This document shows positions 24,288 through 31,942 of a stretch of DNA of 58,166 nucleotides, one piece after another. The number at the start of each line of letters is the position of its first letter. The first letter of the stretch is position 1. Source of the stretch: Gallibacter intestinalis (GTDB lineage: Bacteria > Bacillota > Clostridia > Peptostreptococcales > Anaerovoracaceae); the NCBI RefSeq assembly GCF_014982745.1, contig NZ_JADCKA010000010.1, positions 1-58,166 of the forward strand, written 5' to 3'. Below the pieces are notes generated by a model that worked only from the letters and a program-made list of their open reading frames with translations, was not told the origin of the DNA and searched no databases. The translations under genes were made by a program, and so were the position numbers.

Positions 24288-24839
24288 ATGCTTGATTTTC
24301 ACCCGATGGCAAAGCTTTCCCGGATGGCAAAACAAGGAGAGTGTTTTCCAATTGTAAGAGGATTATATGAGCCAGAGCGAACAGTTCCGGGATACCTATT
24401 GGCTGGCAGTATCTATGGACCGTCATATATTTCGTTTGATTATGCACTCGCATATTATAATTTAATTCCAGAAACTGTCTATACTATCACATGTGCTACC
24501 TTTGAAAAAAAGAAGAAAAAGAGATATGAGACAATGTTTGGAACATTTATTTACCGCGATGTTCCATCTGAGGCTTTTCCGTTGAATCTTAAAATCGTAC
24601 GGGAAAATGAGTATTTTTACCGTATAGCAGAACCTGAAAAAGCATTGTGTGACAAACTGTATACAATGCACCCAGTAGCGAATCATAAAGAACTCTTTGA
24701 GCTGCTCACAGAGAATCTGCGAATAGAGAAAACAGAATTGTGTAAGTTAGATGCAGATAAAATATCATTTTTAGCAGATCATTATCATTCTGGAAATGTA
24801 AGGAAAATGGCATCATTATTGCGGAGGATGAAAAGATGA
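24288..24839 (+). pseudogene. AbiEi-type antitoxin, probably 5'-truncated
   Basis: The 183-residue frame matches the antitoxin of type IV (AbiE) systems: a segment RGLYEPERTVPGYLLAGSIY and the SYISFDYALAYYNLIPE block are typical. The normal N-terminal winged-helix start (20-30 residues before KLSRMAKQGE) seems cut short: the frame begins after an in-frame TAA with no ribosome binding site, about 35 bp beyond the rpsI terminator. It shares an ATGA overlap with the broken toxin gene downstream, as in intact AbiE operons. Base composition is more AT-rich than its neighbours, consistent with transfer. Likely a relic. Confidence 0.7.
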
Positions 24840-25006
24840 ATACGGCGATTGAGCAAATGTTGAAAAATTATAAGATAGACAATATATATGATCAGAAAAA
24901 TGCTATGAAAGAAATTATGCAGGAAATTGTTTTATGTGGACTTTCTCGAGCGGGCTTCTTTCAGAAAGTTGCCTTCTATGGTGGAACGGCACTTAGATTT
25001 TTTTAA
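24836..25006 (+). pseudogene. AbiEii-type nucleotidyltransferase toxin, N-terminal fragment
   Basis: The ATG overlaps the antitoxin stop (ATGA). Only 56 codons remain, ending VAFYGGTALRFF then TAA. In intact AbiEii toxins the GGTALR motif is followed by the DLDF metal-binding residues of the nucleotidyltransferase; these are absent, and shifting frame does not restore them (the +1 frame gives 15 unrelated codons before a stop). So the catalytic core is deleted and the toxin must be inactive. Remnant sequence to about 25060 has no further similarity that I can see. Confidence 0.75.
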
Positions 25007-25065
25007 ACAGATTACAGATGGACTGCATTTTGAGTCAGTGAAAAATAAGTGAAATAATAATGAAC

Positions 25066-25110
25066 GGATAGAATCCCGAATTTCCTATTATTTAGGAAGT
25101 TCGGGATTAT
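25066..25110 (+). terminator. Terminator-like hairpin between the AbiE remnant and ilvD
   Basis: AATCCCGAA and TTCGGGATT form a stem around a second CCTA/TAGG pairing, followed by ATGTTTTTATG. The T-tract is imperfect. Confidence 0.55.
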
Positions 25111-25186
25111 GTTTTTATGTGTAATAGTTCTCTATTTTCTTATACTAGTTTATAATATACGCAGACATCAACAAGGAGGAATTGAC

Positions 25187-26869
25187 ATGCAGGATAAATT
25201 TAATAAAGGAACCTTTGACAGCGATAAAATGCTCTCATGCAGAACCCTGTACAAAGCCAACGGCTTTACCGACGATGATTTTAAAAGACCAGTTATAGGC
25301 ATATGCGATTCATTTTCCGATATAGTGCCGGGACATAATAATCTCAGACAGATTTCCCAGGAAGTAAAAAACGGCATTTACAGAGCAGGAGGTACACCTG
25401 TTGAGTTCGGATGTATAGCGGTTTGCGACGGCGTATGCACAACTCATGAAGGTGCAAATTATTCGTTGCCTTCCAGAGATATTGTAGCTGATGGGATAGA
25501 AATTATGGCAAGGGCTCATAAACTGGACGGACTGGTACTTGTGGGCTCATGCGATAAAACAGTTCCGGGGATGCTTATGGCAGCGGCGCGTCTGGACATA
25601 CCGAGCATTTTTATTGCAGGTGGTTGCATGCTGGGAGGTCCTGCCTTCGGAGAAAAAAGAAAATCGGATTCCACATCGGCACAAGAAGCCCAGGGAATGT
25701 ATCAGACGGGAAAGATTTCATATGAGGAACTGATGAATATTTCAGATGCATGCTGTCCTACAACAGGCTCATGCCAGCATATGGCAACAGCTAACTCCAT
25801 GTGCATCATTGCCGAAGCATTGGGGATGAGCATTCCGGGTTCAGCGATGATTCCGGCGGTGTATAACGAAAGACTCAGAGCTGCATTTAAAACGGGAGAG
25901 ACCATTGTAGAGATGGTGCTTAAGGGGCTGACTGCTAGAGATATAATAACGCCGGCTTCCATAAGAAATACCATAAAACTGATGATGGCGGTGGGAGGCT
26001 CCACAAACTGCATTATTCACATCTGCGCCATAGCCCATGAAATCGGTCTTTCTACAGATCAGGTAATGGGATGGTTTGAGGAATACGGTCAAAGTGTACC
26101 TTTAATTGCAAAAATCAATCCTGCTTCTTACGAATACGATGCGGAGGATTTCTACAAGGCGGGAGGAGTACCTGCAGTTCAGAAGGAAATAGACAGCATC
26201 ATTGAAAAGGGATGTATGACAGTAACGGGTAAAATGGCCGAAGAAAATTACAATGAGTACATCAATCTTTATGGAAAAAACGAAGAAGTTATAACTTCTC
26301 TGGAGAAGCCTTTTTCAACTTTGGCGGGACTTGCGGTAATGCACGGAAATATTGCACCGGATACGGCTGTTGCAAAACCTGCTGCAATTTCGGAAGAAGT
26401 ACGTGTATTTAAAGGAAGAGCTGTTTGCTTTGATAGTGAAGAAGCAGCTAATCAGGCCATTGAAGAGCAGAAAATAAAAGCCGGAGATGTGGTGGTTATC
26501 AGATATGTGGGACCTAAAGGGGCTCCTGGTATGCCGGAGATGTTTAAACCGATGAAGCTGCTATACGGGCAAGGACTTAATAAATGCACAGCCCTCATTA
26601 CAGACGGCAGATTTTCCGGCACAAACAACGGATGCTTTGTGGGACATATTTCGCCAGAGGCAGCGGCGAGCGGTCCAATTGCTTTAATAGAGGATGGCGA
26701 TGAAATAACAATAGATGTAATAAACAGAGAGTTGATACTTCATGTCTCCGATGAAGAATTAGCAAAGCGTAAGGATAATTGGCATTATCAGCCAAAAGAA
26801 CTTACAGGTTACCTTAAAAGATATGCAAGGGATGTACTCAGTGCAGATAAAGGAGCTATATTAAAATAG
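25187..26869 (+). CDS. ilvD: Dihydroxy-acid dehydratase
   Basis: The 560-residue iron-sulfur enzyme dehydrates dihydroxy-isovalerate and dihydroxy-methylvalerate in valine and isoleucine synthesis. The frame is open from 25109, but the ATG at 25187 follows AAGGAGGAATTGAC. Cluster-ligand cysteines appear in ICDSFSD (Cys40 region), GSCDKTVPGM (Cys122) and CCPTTGSCQHMATANSM. The C-terminal LITDGRFSGTNNGCFVGHISPEA is family-typical, though GTNNG differs from the commoner GTRG. It is alone, without ilvB/C or leu genes, and could also be a sugar-acid dehydratase of the IlvD/Edd family, which is less likely at this length. It ends 3 bp from the convergent DUF1848 gene. Confidence 0.9.
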   Translation: MQDKFNKGTFDSDKMLSCRTLYKANGFTDDDFKRPVIGICDSFSDIVPGHNNLRQISQEVKNGIYRAGGTPVEFGCIAVCDGVCTTHEGANYSLPSRDIVADGIEIMARAHKLDGLVLVGSCDKTVPGMLMAAARLDIPSIFIAGGCMLGGPAFGEKRKSDSTSAQEAQGMYQTGKISYEELMNISDACCPTTGSCQHMATANSMCIIAEALGMSIPGSAMIPAVYNERLRAAFKTGETIVEMVLKGLTARDIITPASIRNTIKLMMAVGGSTNCIIHICAIAHEIGLSTDQVMGWFEEYGQSVPLIAKINPASYEYDAEDFYKAGGVPAVQKEIDSIIEKGCMTVTGKMAEENYNEYINLYGKNEEVITSLEKPFSTLAGLAVMHGNIAPDTAVAKPAAISEEVRVFKGRAVCFDSEEAANQAIEEQKIKAGDVVVIRYVGPKGAPGMPEMFKPMKLLYGQGLNKCTALITDGRFSGTNNGCFVGHISPEAAASGPIALIEDGDEITIDVINRELILHVSDEELAKRKDNWHYQPKELTGYLKRYARDVLSADKGAILK

Positions 26870-26872
26870 GTA

Positions 26873-27811
26873 TTACAGCCACTTAATCTGTAAATCCCTA
26901 TATACTTCGATGCGTGCGTCACGAATTATATCTTCCGGTCCCGGTCTTCCAATTAAAAGAGGAGATTCGGGATCGTGTTTTTTTATGTTGGCAGCTACGG
27001 TTTTGCTGTCGTAATTGGCATAGCAGTAAAGACAACCGTGGCCACAGGTGTTGTATGCACCTATGTCGTTTCCTATAAGGCAGTTGCAGCCTTCTCTGGT
27101 CATAAGTCGTGAAAGAGAGGATTGCGGAATATCCAGAGAAAATCCACAGGCTCTTTCTAAAATGATTTTATTCATGCAGCCTGAAACATCTGCACCAAGA
27201 AAGGCAAGCTTGGGATCTTCGCAGCAGGTAATTACTTTGATGCCGTGTTTTGCGGCGATTTCAACGAATTTTTCAATCAGAAATTCTTGTTCATTATGGG
27301 AAACTTCCCTTATACCGTGGAAGTTTCTTTTTGTTTTTTCATAAAGATCTATAAAGCTGACAACGCAATTATCGGTGTTGCCTTCAAACTTTGTGCACAT
27401 GCTTGAGAAAGCTCTAATATGAAAATCGATATCGTATCTTTCATTTAGAAATACAGGGTCATATCGCCAGCTGACGGATTTGATACCCACAACAGATGAA
27501 AGCTTGCAAAAAGAATCTATAACCTTTGTCTTGTCTGGCACATGGGGCTCTATATCCTTATCGTAGGGCGTTATTGTGACAGACCAGAACTGATGATATG
27601 CGGTGAGCTCGGAAAGATGCTTTAACATGGGCTCCGGATTTTTTGTACCAAAACAGAGGATGTCTATGACATCCGGTACCAATGGATATTTTGTTATGTT
27701 TTGAGGTGCATAAGGATTTCGCACCATAACATAGCCTGCCCGAATGCGGTTCATAAACCATCTGCTGTAAAAGGCAGGTATGTCCGTTCTGTTACCTGTA
27801 TTTATTATCAT
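26873..27811 (-). CDS. DUF1848 family protein with C-terminal cysteine cluster
   Basis: This 312-residue protein of unknown function begins MIINTGNRTDIPAFYSRWF, the usual DUF1848 opening; a start 13 codons upstream is open but gives an atypical N-terminus. The C-terminal third holds CNCLIGNDIGAYNTCGHGCLYCYAN, whose CX3CX2C-like spacing resembles the cluster of radical SAM proteins, and two further Cys (TCCED). The rest is TIM-barrel-like, with FGTKNPEPM and WSVTITPYDKDIEPHVP. Radical-SAM-like chemistry is an inference. No clear ribosome binding site is seen. It is convergent with ilvD with only a 3-bp gap and no terminator between them. Confidence 0.8.
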   Translation of the reverse strand: MIINTGNRTDIPAFYSRWFMNRIRAGYVMVRNPYAPQNITKYPLVPDVIDILCFGTKNPEPMLKHLSELTAYHQFWSVTITPYDKDIEPHVPDKTKVIDSFCKLSSVVGIKSVSWRYDPVFLNERYDIDFHIRAFSSMCTKFEGNTDNCVVSFIDLYEKTKRNFHGIREVSHNEQEFLIEKFVEIAAKHGIKVITCCEDPKLAFLGADVSGCMNKIILERACGFSLDIPQSSLSRLMTREGCNCLIGNDIGAYNTCGHGCLYCYANYDSKTVAANIKKHDPESPLLIGRPGPEDIIRDARIEVYRDLQIKWL

Positions 27812-27862
27812 AAGTACATGATACAACATAAAAAGTGTATTCAAAAGCATAAAAGGAAGGCA

Positions 27863-27894
27863 AACAAAAACGGCGGGGAGAAATCCTCGCCGTT
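27863..27894 (-). terminator. Terminator of the MFS-amidase gene
   Basis: On the minus strand AACGGCGAGGA and TCCCCGCCGTT form a stem, followed by TTTTGTTTG. Confidence 0.8.
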
Positions 27895-27916
27895 GTCATG
27901 CTGCGGTGGGCATGAA

Positions 27917-30325
27917 TCATATGCTGTCTTTTTCGGTTAGATAAGCAAAATCAATTTCGCGTTTGAGAGGGAATTGCATATAGTCTTTTGCATCAAGCAG
28001 CATATTCATATCTACACACTGTATTCTCTGGTTTTCGTAGCTAATCCAGTAAAATTTCAGTGATTCCGCGCACATTGCAGATGTATATATTGTATAGTCA
28101 AATGGCACTATATCTTTTTCTTTTTCGGTTATATGACCGGGATCTGATACGCGTACCATACCAAGAGGAAAGGCCGCGTTTGTCATGATTCGCATAAGAT
28201 ATGTTATGCCTTCTTCTTCGGTTTTACCCTTTGTGCAATATTCCTTTAAAAAGGCCAACCGCACAAATCTTGAAGGAGAAGTCCAGTCGCCAGGCATACC
28301 AAAGGCTCCGCTGCCTGAGAAAGCCTGGTTGATTGTATTACCATCTATGGTGTATGTGTCATGGTCGAGATCGCGAATGCCGGCATAGTTAAGCAAGTTG
28401 AGCTTGTGCCAGGAATATCCCGGACTGTTTGTCATAACTCCAACGGTGTTTCTATATATATGCAGCCCATCGATATCGGATTCCACTACTATGGTTTCGC
28501 CGCTTCTGTCGGAAAATACCCAGTGAAGTGTAGGTACTGTGCCGAGCATAGGCTCTGCCACTATGGTTACCTCATTTTCAAGAAGTGCGGTAGCTTCTTC
28601 TACGGTAGCGCACTGGGAAAGTACGTGGGTTACAACAAAAGGTGGCTGTAGTCTTTTGGTGCCTCGTTTTTCCTTTTCCGGGAAGAAGGCAAATTCTCTA
28701 TAGTTTTGCTGTCCTCCCATGAGTCCCATTTCGTTCATTCCGTCGTAGAGCACTGGTGTTGAACCTAAGGCTATGGAGCCAATACCTATGGAAGCGTATT
28801 TTGTTTTTGTGAGATTTTTAGGTTTTGCTGTGCCTTCTGTGGTGGTTCCGCAGATATAGTAGTCCTTTTCTCTCGGAATAAATGTTACGAGGCTTCCCTC
28901 CGCTATCCTGTTAAAATCGAAGTTGCGGGCCCAGATATGTTTGCCGTCTTCCGTTGTCCATGCAACTGAGGAGCAGCCGGCATCAAGTCCTTTTGCATCG
29001 AATTTCTTTGCTTCAAATGCAGTATTATATTTTTCGGTTGTGTTTTTCATGGTTGCTTTCCTTTCGTTATTTAAATGTTTTGGAGTTACTTTTCTTTTAA
29101 GTTTTACGGCTGCTGCCACAAGCAGTACATAACCTATGGTTATCATAGCAAGTACGATTATCCATGCTCCTGCAAATCCTGACTCTTCGGATATAAGACC
29201 AAAGAGAGGCGTGCCTACAGCAAAGCCTATGGCGTAGGAAAGTCCTACAAATCCTAGCATTACTCCTTGGTTTTTCATGCCGAACAGATCTCCTGCCATA
29301 AATGCGGGAGCTGACATATATGATAGCACAGCCAGACCAAAACAGATGGCAAAGATAAAACCTGCTGTGGCCGGTACAGGTGATGTACCTACGGCCAGCA
29401 TTGCCAGTACTGCTGCTATATCCAGTATGCCTGCTGCGGCCATGACCTTTGCGCTTCCAAATTTATCAAAGAGCATGCCGCCTCCGATATTTCCGATAAG
29501 GCAGCCGATGGCAAATACCGAGCCTATCAGCCCTACTACGCTGATGCTCATGTGAGCTTTCAGATATACGGCGTAATCGTTAGCCATAGGTGCGATTCCC
29601 ATGCCTATAAGCACATAGCCGATGCTGAAAATCCAAAACCATTTGTCCGCCATAATGTCCTTGATTTCCCGTCCTTCTCGTTTTGAAGCATCCACTGGAA
29701 TGGTAGGTGCATTTTTGTCTGCGATTTCCTGAGGTATATCATCAGGGCCCGGCAGGCGTATAAAGAAGGAAATTATCAGTCCAGAAGCCAGTATAGCCGC
29801 GGAGAGTATGATGTATGGCAAGTGCGGGCTTCCGAAATATTTTAGAAGATCCGCTGCTACAGGCTGCATAAAGAAGTTGCCTATGGAGCCTCCTGCAAAG
29901 GCTAAACCTAGGGCTGTACCTCGTCCTTTGCCTGGGAACCAGTGGTTGATAATCCACGGTATTCCCTGGCCCGAAAAGAATACAGAGCCAATCATACAAA
30001 ATATGGCTACAGCATAGAACTGAGGGAGGCTTCGGGCCAGTCCGAATCCCGCAAAAGCTATAGCTGACAATATTATACCTGTCAGATATATCACACGAAA
30101 GTTAATCTTTGGCAGTATTTTTCCAATCATAGGAGAAATTATTGCCGATGAAACAGCTCCGAAAGTGAAAATCAAGCTGTATGAGGCCAGTGAAAAATCA
30201 AAGGTCTTTACAACATACGGCACAAACAGAGGCTGTATACTTTGAGCTATGGTAAATGGAATAGCCTGGCTGGCCATGCATATGAGTATTATCATAAGCC
30301 GGCGGCCATGTATTTTTTCGTTCAT
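27917..30325 (-). CDS. MFS transporter fused in frame to a choloylglycine hydrolase-type (Ntn) amidase
   Basis: This is one uninterrupted 802-codon frame. Residues 1 to about 415 form a 12-helix MFS transporter resembling the oxalate/formate antiporter branch. Residues 426-802 form a linear-amide C-N hydrolase of the bile-salt hydrolase/penicillin V acylase family. The candidate nucleophile is Cys451 with Arg467 and Asp470 (CSSVAWTTED, then WARNFDF), and later Asn633 (TNSPGYSW) and Arg686 (SPSRFVR). All spacings match the known C2/R18/D21/N175/R228 set. An internal ATG (29050) has its own ribosome binding site, so the amidase may also be made alone. Autoproteolysis before Cys451 would release it from the transporter. 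Substrate (bile-acid conjugate or another N-acyl amide) is unknown. Confidence 0.85.
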   Translation of the reverse strand: MNEKIHGRRLMIILICMASQAIPFTIAQSIQPLFVPYVVKTFDFSLASYSLIFTFGAVSSAIISPMIGKILPKINFRVIYLTGIILSAIAFAGFGLARSLPQFYAVAIFCMIGSVFFSGQGIPWIINHWFPGKGRGTALGLAFAGGSIGNFFMQPVAADLLKYFGSPHLPYIILSAAILASGLIISFFIRLPGPDDIPQEIADKNAPTIPVDASKREGREIKDIMADKWFWIFSIGYVLIGMGIAPMANDYAVYLKAHMSISVVGLIGSVFAIGCLIGNIGGGMLFDKFGSAKVMAAAGILDIAAVLAMLAVGTSPVPATAGFIFAICFGLAVLSYMSAPAFMAGDLFGMKNQGVMLGFVGLSYAIGFAVGTPLFGLISEESGFAGAWIIVLAMITIGYVLLVAAAVKLKRKVTPKHLNNERKATMKNTTEKYNTAFEAKKFDAKGLDAGCSSVAWTTEDGKHIWARNFDFNRIAEGSLVTFIPREKDYYICGTTTEGTAKPKNLTKTKYASIGIGSIALGSTPVLYDGMNEMGLMGGQQNYREFAFFPEKEKRGTKRLQPPFVVTHVLSQCATVEEATALLENEVTIVAEPMLGTVPTLHWVFSDRSGETIVVESDIDGLHIYRNTVGVMTNSPGYSWHKLNLLNYAGIRDLDHDTYTIDGNTINQAFSGSGAFGMPGDWTSPSRFVRLAFLKEYCTKGKTEEEGITYLMRIMTNAAFPLGMVRVSDPGHITEKEKDIVPFDYTIYTSAMCAESLKFYWISYENQRIQCVDMNMLLDAKDYMQFPLKREIDFAYLTEKDSI
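29048..29068 (-). promoter_or_regulatory. Internal ribosome binding site and start codon of the amidase half
   Basis: On the minus strand GAAAGGAAAG lies 7 bp before ATG (29050-29048), codon 426 of the long frame. Both other frames meet TAA inside TTTAAATAAC just upstream. That is the layout expected where one gene ends and a second begins. Confidence 0.7.
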
Positions 30326-30447
30326 ATATCATCATCCTTTCTTTCTTATTACATTTTCACTATGAGATGATGATATCAGGGAAGTTAAAAACGGTATGTG
30401 TCACAGACAACATGGGATATAAATTAAAAGGGTGGGGTTATAGGAGA

Positions 30448-30477
30448 TAAAAAAAGCGGCTCTGTGGCCGCCTTTTT
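30448..30477. terminator. Bidirectional hairpin 5' of the crcB leader
   Basis: AAAAAGCGGC-TCTGT-GGCCGCCTTTTT. It lies between the divergent MFS-amidase and crcB units, so its purpose is unclear; it may stop stray transcripts. Confidence 0.6.
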
Positions 30478-30592
30478 ACAAATGAGTCATTTTAAAGAGA
30501 GGTGTTTATGCTGTTCATTTCTGATTTACAAGTTCATAATAATATATGACGGTGACAGGGTAGTGACTCTAATATTTATATTCTGTCATATA

Positions 30593-30621
30593 TTGAAATA
30601 TTTAAATGAGGACTATATAAT
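30593..30621 (+). promoter_or_regulatory. Promoter of the crcB operon
   Basis: TTGAAA (30593-30598) and TATAAT (30616-30621) have a 17-bp spacer; transcription would start just before the riboswitch. Confidence 0.8.
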
Positions 30622-30630
30622 ATTAAATCA

Positions 30631-30692
30631 AGGGAATGAAGTTCTCCCGCGGCATTTTGCCGAAACCGCTGTTGAGCTGATGACTTCTGCAA
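30631..30692 (+). promoter_or_regulatory. Fluoride riboswitch (crcB motif)
   Basis: AGGGAATGAAGTTCTCCC, the central pseudoknot/hairpin part GCGGCATTTTGCCG with AACCGC, and AGCTGATGACTTCTGC match the layout of the crcB-motif aptamer (GGCGAUGnnGnnCGCC ... GCUGAUGRCYUCU). The gene directly downstream encodes the fluoride channel. Fluoride binding would favour expression. Confidence 0.9.
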
Positions 30693-30712
30693 TGAAGCAG
30701 GGGTCTTTTTAT
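30682..30712 (+). terminator. Fluoride riboswitch expression-platform terminator
   Basis: GACTTCTGC pairs with GCAGGGGTC (with a bulge), followed by TTTTTATTT. Its 5' arm is the 3' end of the aptamer, so aptamer folding and termination are mutually exclusive. Confidence 0.75.
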
Positions 30713-30726
30713 TTGGAGGAAGATAT

Positions 30727-31098
30727 ATGCTTATAAACTGTCTGGCTGTAGGCTCCGGAGGATTTATAGGGTCGGTGTTAAGGTATCTGGTGGGATGCAT
30801 TCCAGTACTGACAAAGGGAAGCGTGCCATTTCACACTTTGCTAGTAAATGTTTTGGGAGCGATTTTTATAGGCTTGATTGTTGGCTGTTCTGAAAAATAC
30901 ATTTCTGTTGACGGTGAATTGATGTTATTTCTTAAGGTGGGATTGTGCGGTGGATTTACCACTTTTTCTACCTTTGCGTTGGAGTCAGTTGGATTAATAG
31001 ACTCCGGGAGACTGGCAACGGCTATTTTGTATATAGCGGCAAGTGTTTTACTGTGTGTTGTGGGAATTTATCTTGGCAGAAATTTAGTTGTGAGATAA
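30727..31098 (+). CDS. crcB: Fluoride channel Fluc/CrcB
   Basis: The 123-residue, four-helix membrane protein forms an antiparallel dimer that exports fluoride. Signature residues are present: GGFIGSVLRY near 11-20, Asn41 in LLVNVLG, and the phenylalanine box GGFTTFSTF at 75-83 with Phe80 and Phe83. The start follows TTTGGAGGAAGATAT. A frame that runs through the riboswitch (30464-30736) is not real. Expression is under a fluoride riboswitch. A CcdA-like gene follows 13 bp downstream and shares the transcript. Only one crcB is seen, so the channel is probably a homodimer. Confidence 0.96.
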   Translation: MLINCLAVGSGGFIGSVLRYLVGCIPVLTKGSVPFHTLLVNVLGAIFIGLIVGCSEKYISVDGELMLFLKVGLCGGFTTFSTFALESVGLIDSGRLATAILYIAASVLLCVVGIYLGRNLVVR

Positions 31099-31111
31099 GG
31101 AAGGAATATTT

Positions 31112-31831
31112 ATGTTTGAAGAGTTTTCTCATACCATAATATCTATGATAGAGGATAATATGTGGATAGGTCCATTGCTTGCGCTCATTGCCGGGCTGTG
31201 CACTTCTCTTACGCCTTGCGGTCTGTCAAATATACCGCTTATTACGGGATTTGTGGCAGCAGGCGATAGGGAAGGCGACACAAGAAGATCCCTTGTAATG
31301 TCACTGATTTTTGCCATCGGTGCTGCGTGCACATTCATAATACTTGGGATTTTAGCTGCAGAAGCAGGTATCGCCTTTGGACATTCGGAAATTTTACATA
31401 TAATACTGGGAATTTTGATGCTGCTTATGGCTCTGCAAATGTGGGGAGTTATAAATATCATCCCCCATGCTCACGGTGAGAGCGAGCATGAGCATTGTCA
31501 TGGAGATTCAAAGGTAAAAAGGAAAAAGAGCTTTGTGGGAGTATTTTTTACAGGGATGCTGGGAGGAATATTCTCATCCCACTGTGCCATACCTGTGATA
31601 CTTATGCTACTGACATTGGCTTCTCAAAGTGGGAGCTTTATGCTAGCGGTGATACTTTTGCTCTTTTATTCCATCGGTCACGGAGTGATTATAGTAATAG
31701 CCGGAACTTCCGTGGGATTTGCCAACAGGCTGCAGTGTAATGGAGGAGAAGGCGGAAAGGCCGGGAAGGTTTTTAGAGGCGTTTTAGGTGCAGTAATGGC
31801 GGTTTTAGGCATATACATGCTTTTGGGTTAA
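31112..31831 (+). CDS. CcdA/DsbD-type membrane protein with His-rich loop
   Basis: The 239-residue protein has six predicted helices. Pairs of membrane cysteines typical of thiol-disulfide electron carriers are seen: Cys30 and Cys36 in GLCTSLTPCGLSN, and Cys158 in SSHCAIPV, mirroring the proline-flanked cysteines of DsbD-beta/CcdA. A cytosolic-type loop (119-130, HAHGESEHEHCH) is rich in histidine and could bind metal. It may carry electrons across the membrane or move a metal; no thioredoxin-like partner is adjacent. Its coupling to crcB in a fluoride-controlled operon is unusual. The start follows AAGGAAGG. Confidence 0.78.
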   Translation: MFEEFSHTIISMIEDNMWIGPLLALIAGLCTSLTPCGLSNIPLITGFVAAGDREGDTRRSLVMSLIFAIGAACTFIILGILAAEAGIAFGHSEILHIILGILMLLMALQMWGVINIIPHAHGESEHEHCHGDSKVKRKKSFVGVFFTGMLGGIFSSHCAIPVILMLLTLASQSGSFMLAVILLLFYSIGHGVIIVIAGTSVGFANRLQCNGGEGGKAGKVFRGVLGAVMAVLGIYMLLG

Positions 31832-31876
31832 TAATATAGGTTAAGTATAAAAGAAGTGGTTATAGGTCAAAAGAAG

Positions 31877-31915
31877 AGACGACGCATCGTTAAACAACGA
31901 TAGGCGTCGTCTTTT
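31877..31915. terminator. Terminator between the crcB operon and the phosphohexomutase gene
   Basis: AGACGACGC and GCGTCGTCT with inner ATCGTT/AACGAT, followed by TTTACTTTTT; A-rich 5' flank makes it usable in both directions. Confidence 0.88.
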
Positions 31916-31942
31916 ACTTTTTATAGGATTGAGGCTTGTCAT

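Noticed and set aside
30464-30736. 90-codon open frame upstream of crcB
   Set aside because: It runs through a terminator, the promoter and the fluoride riboswitch; no ribosome binding site.
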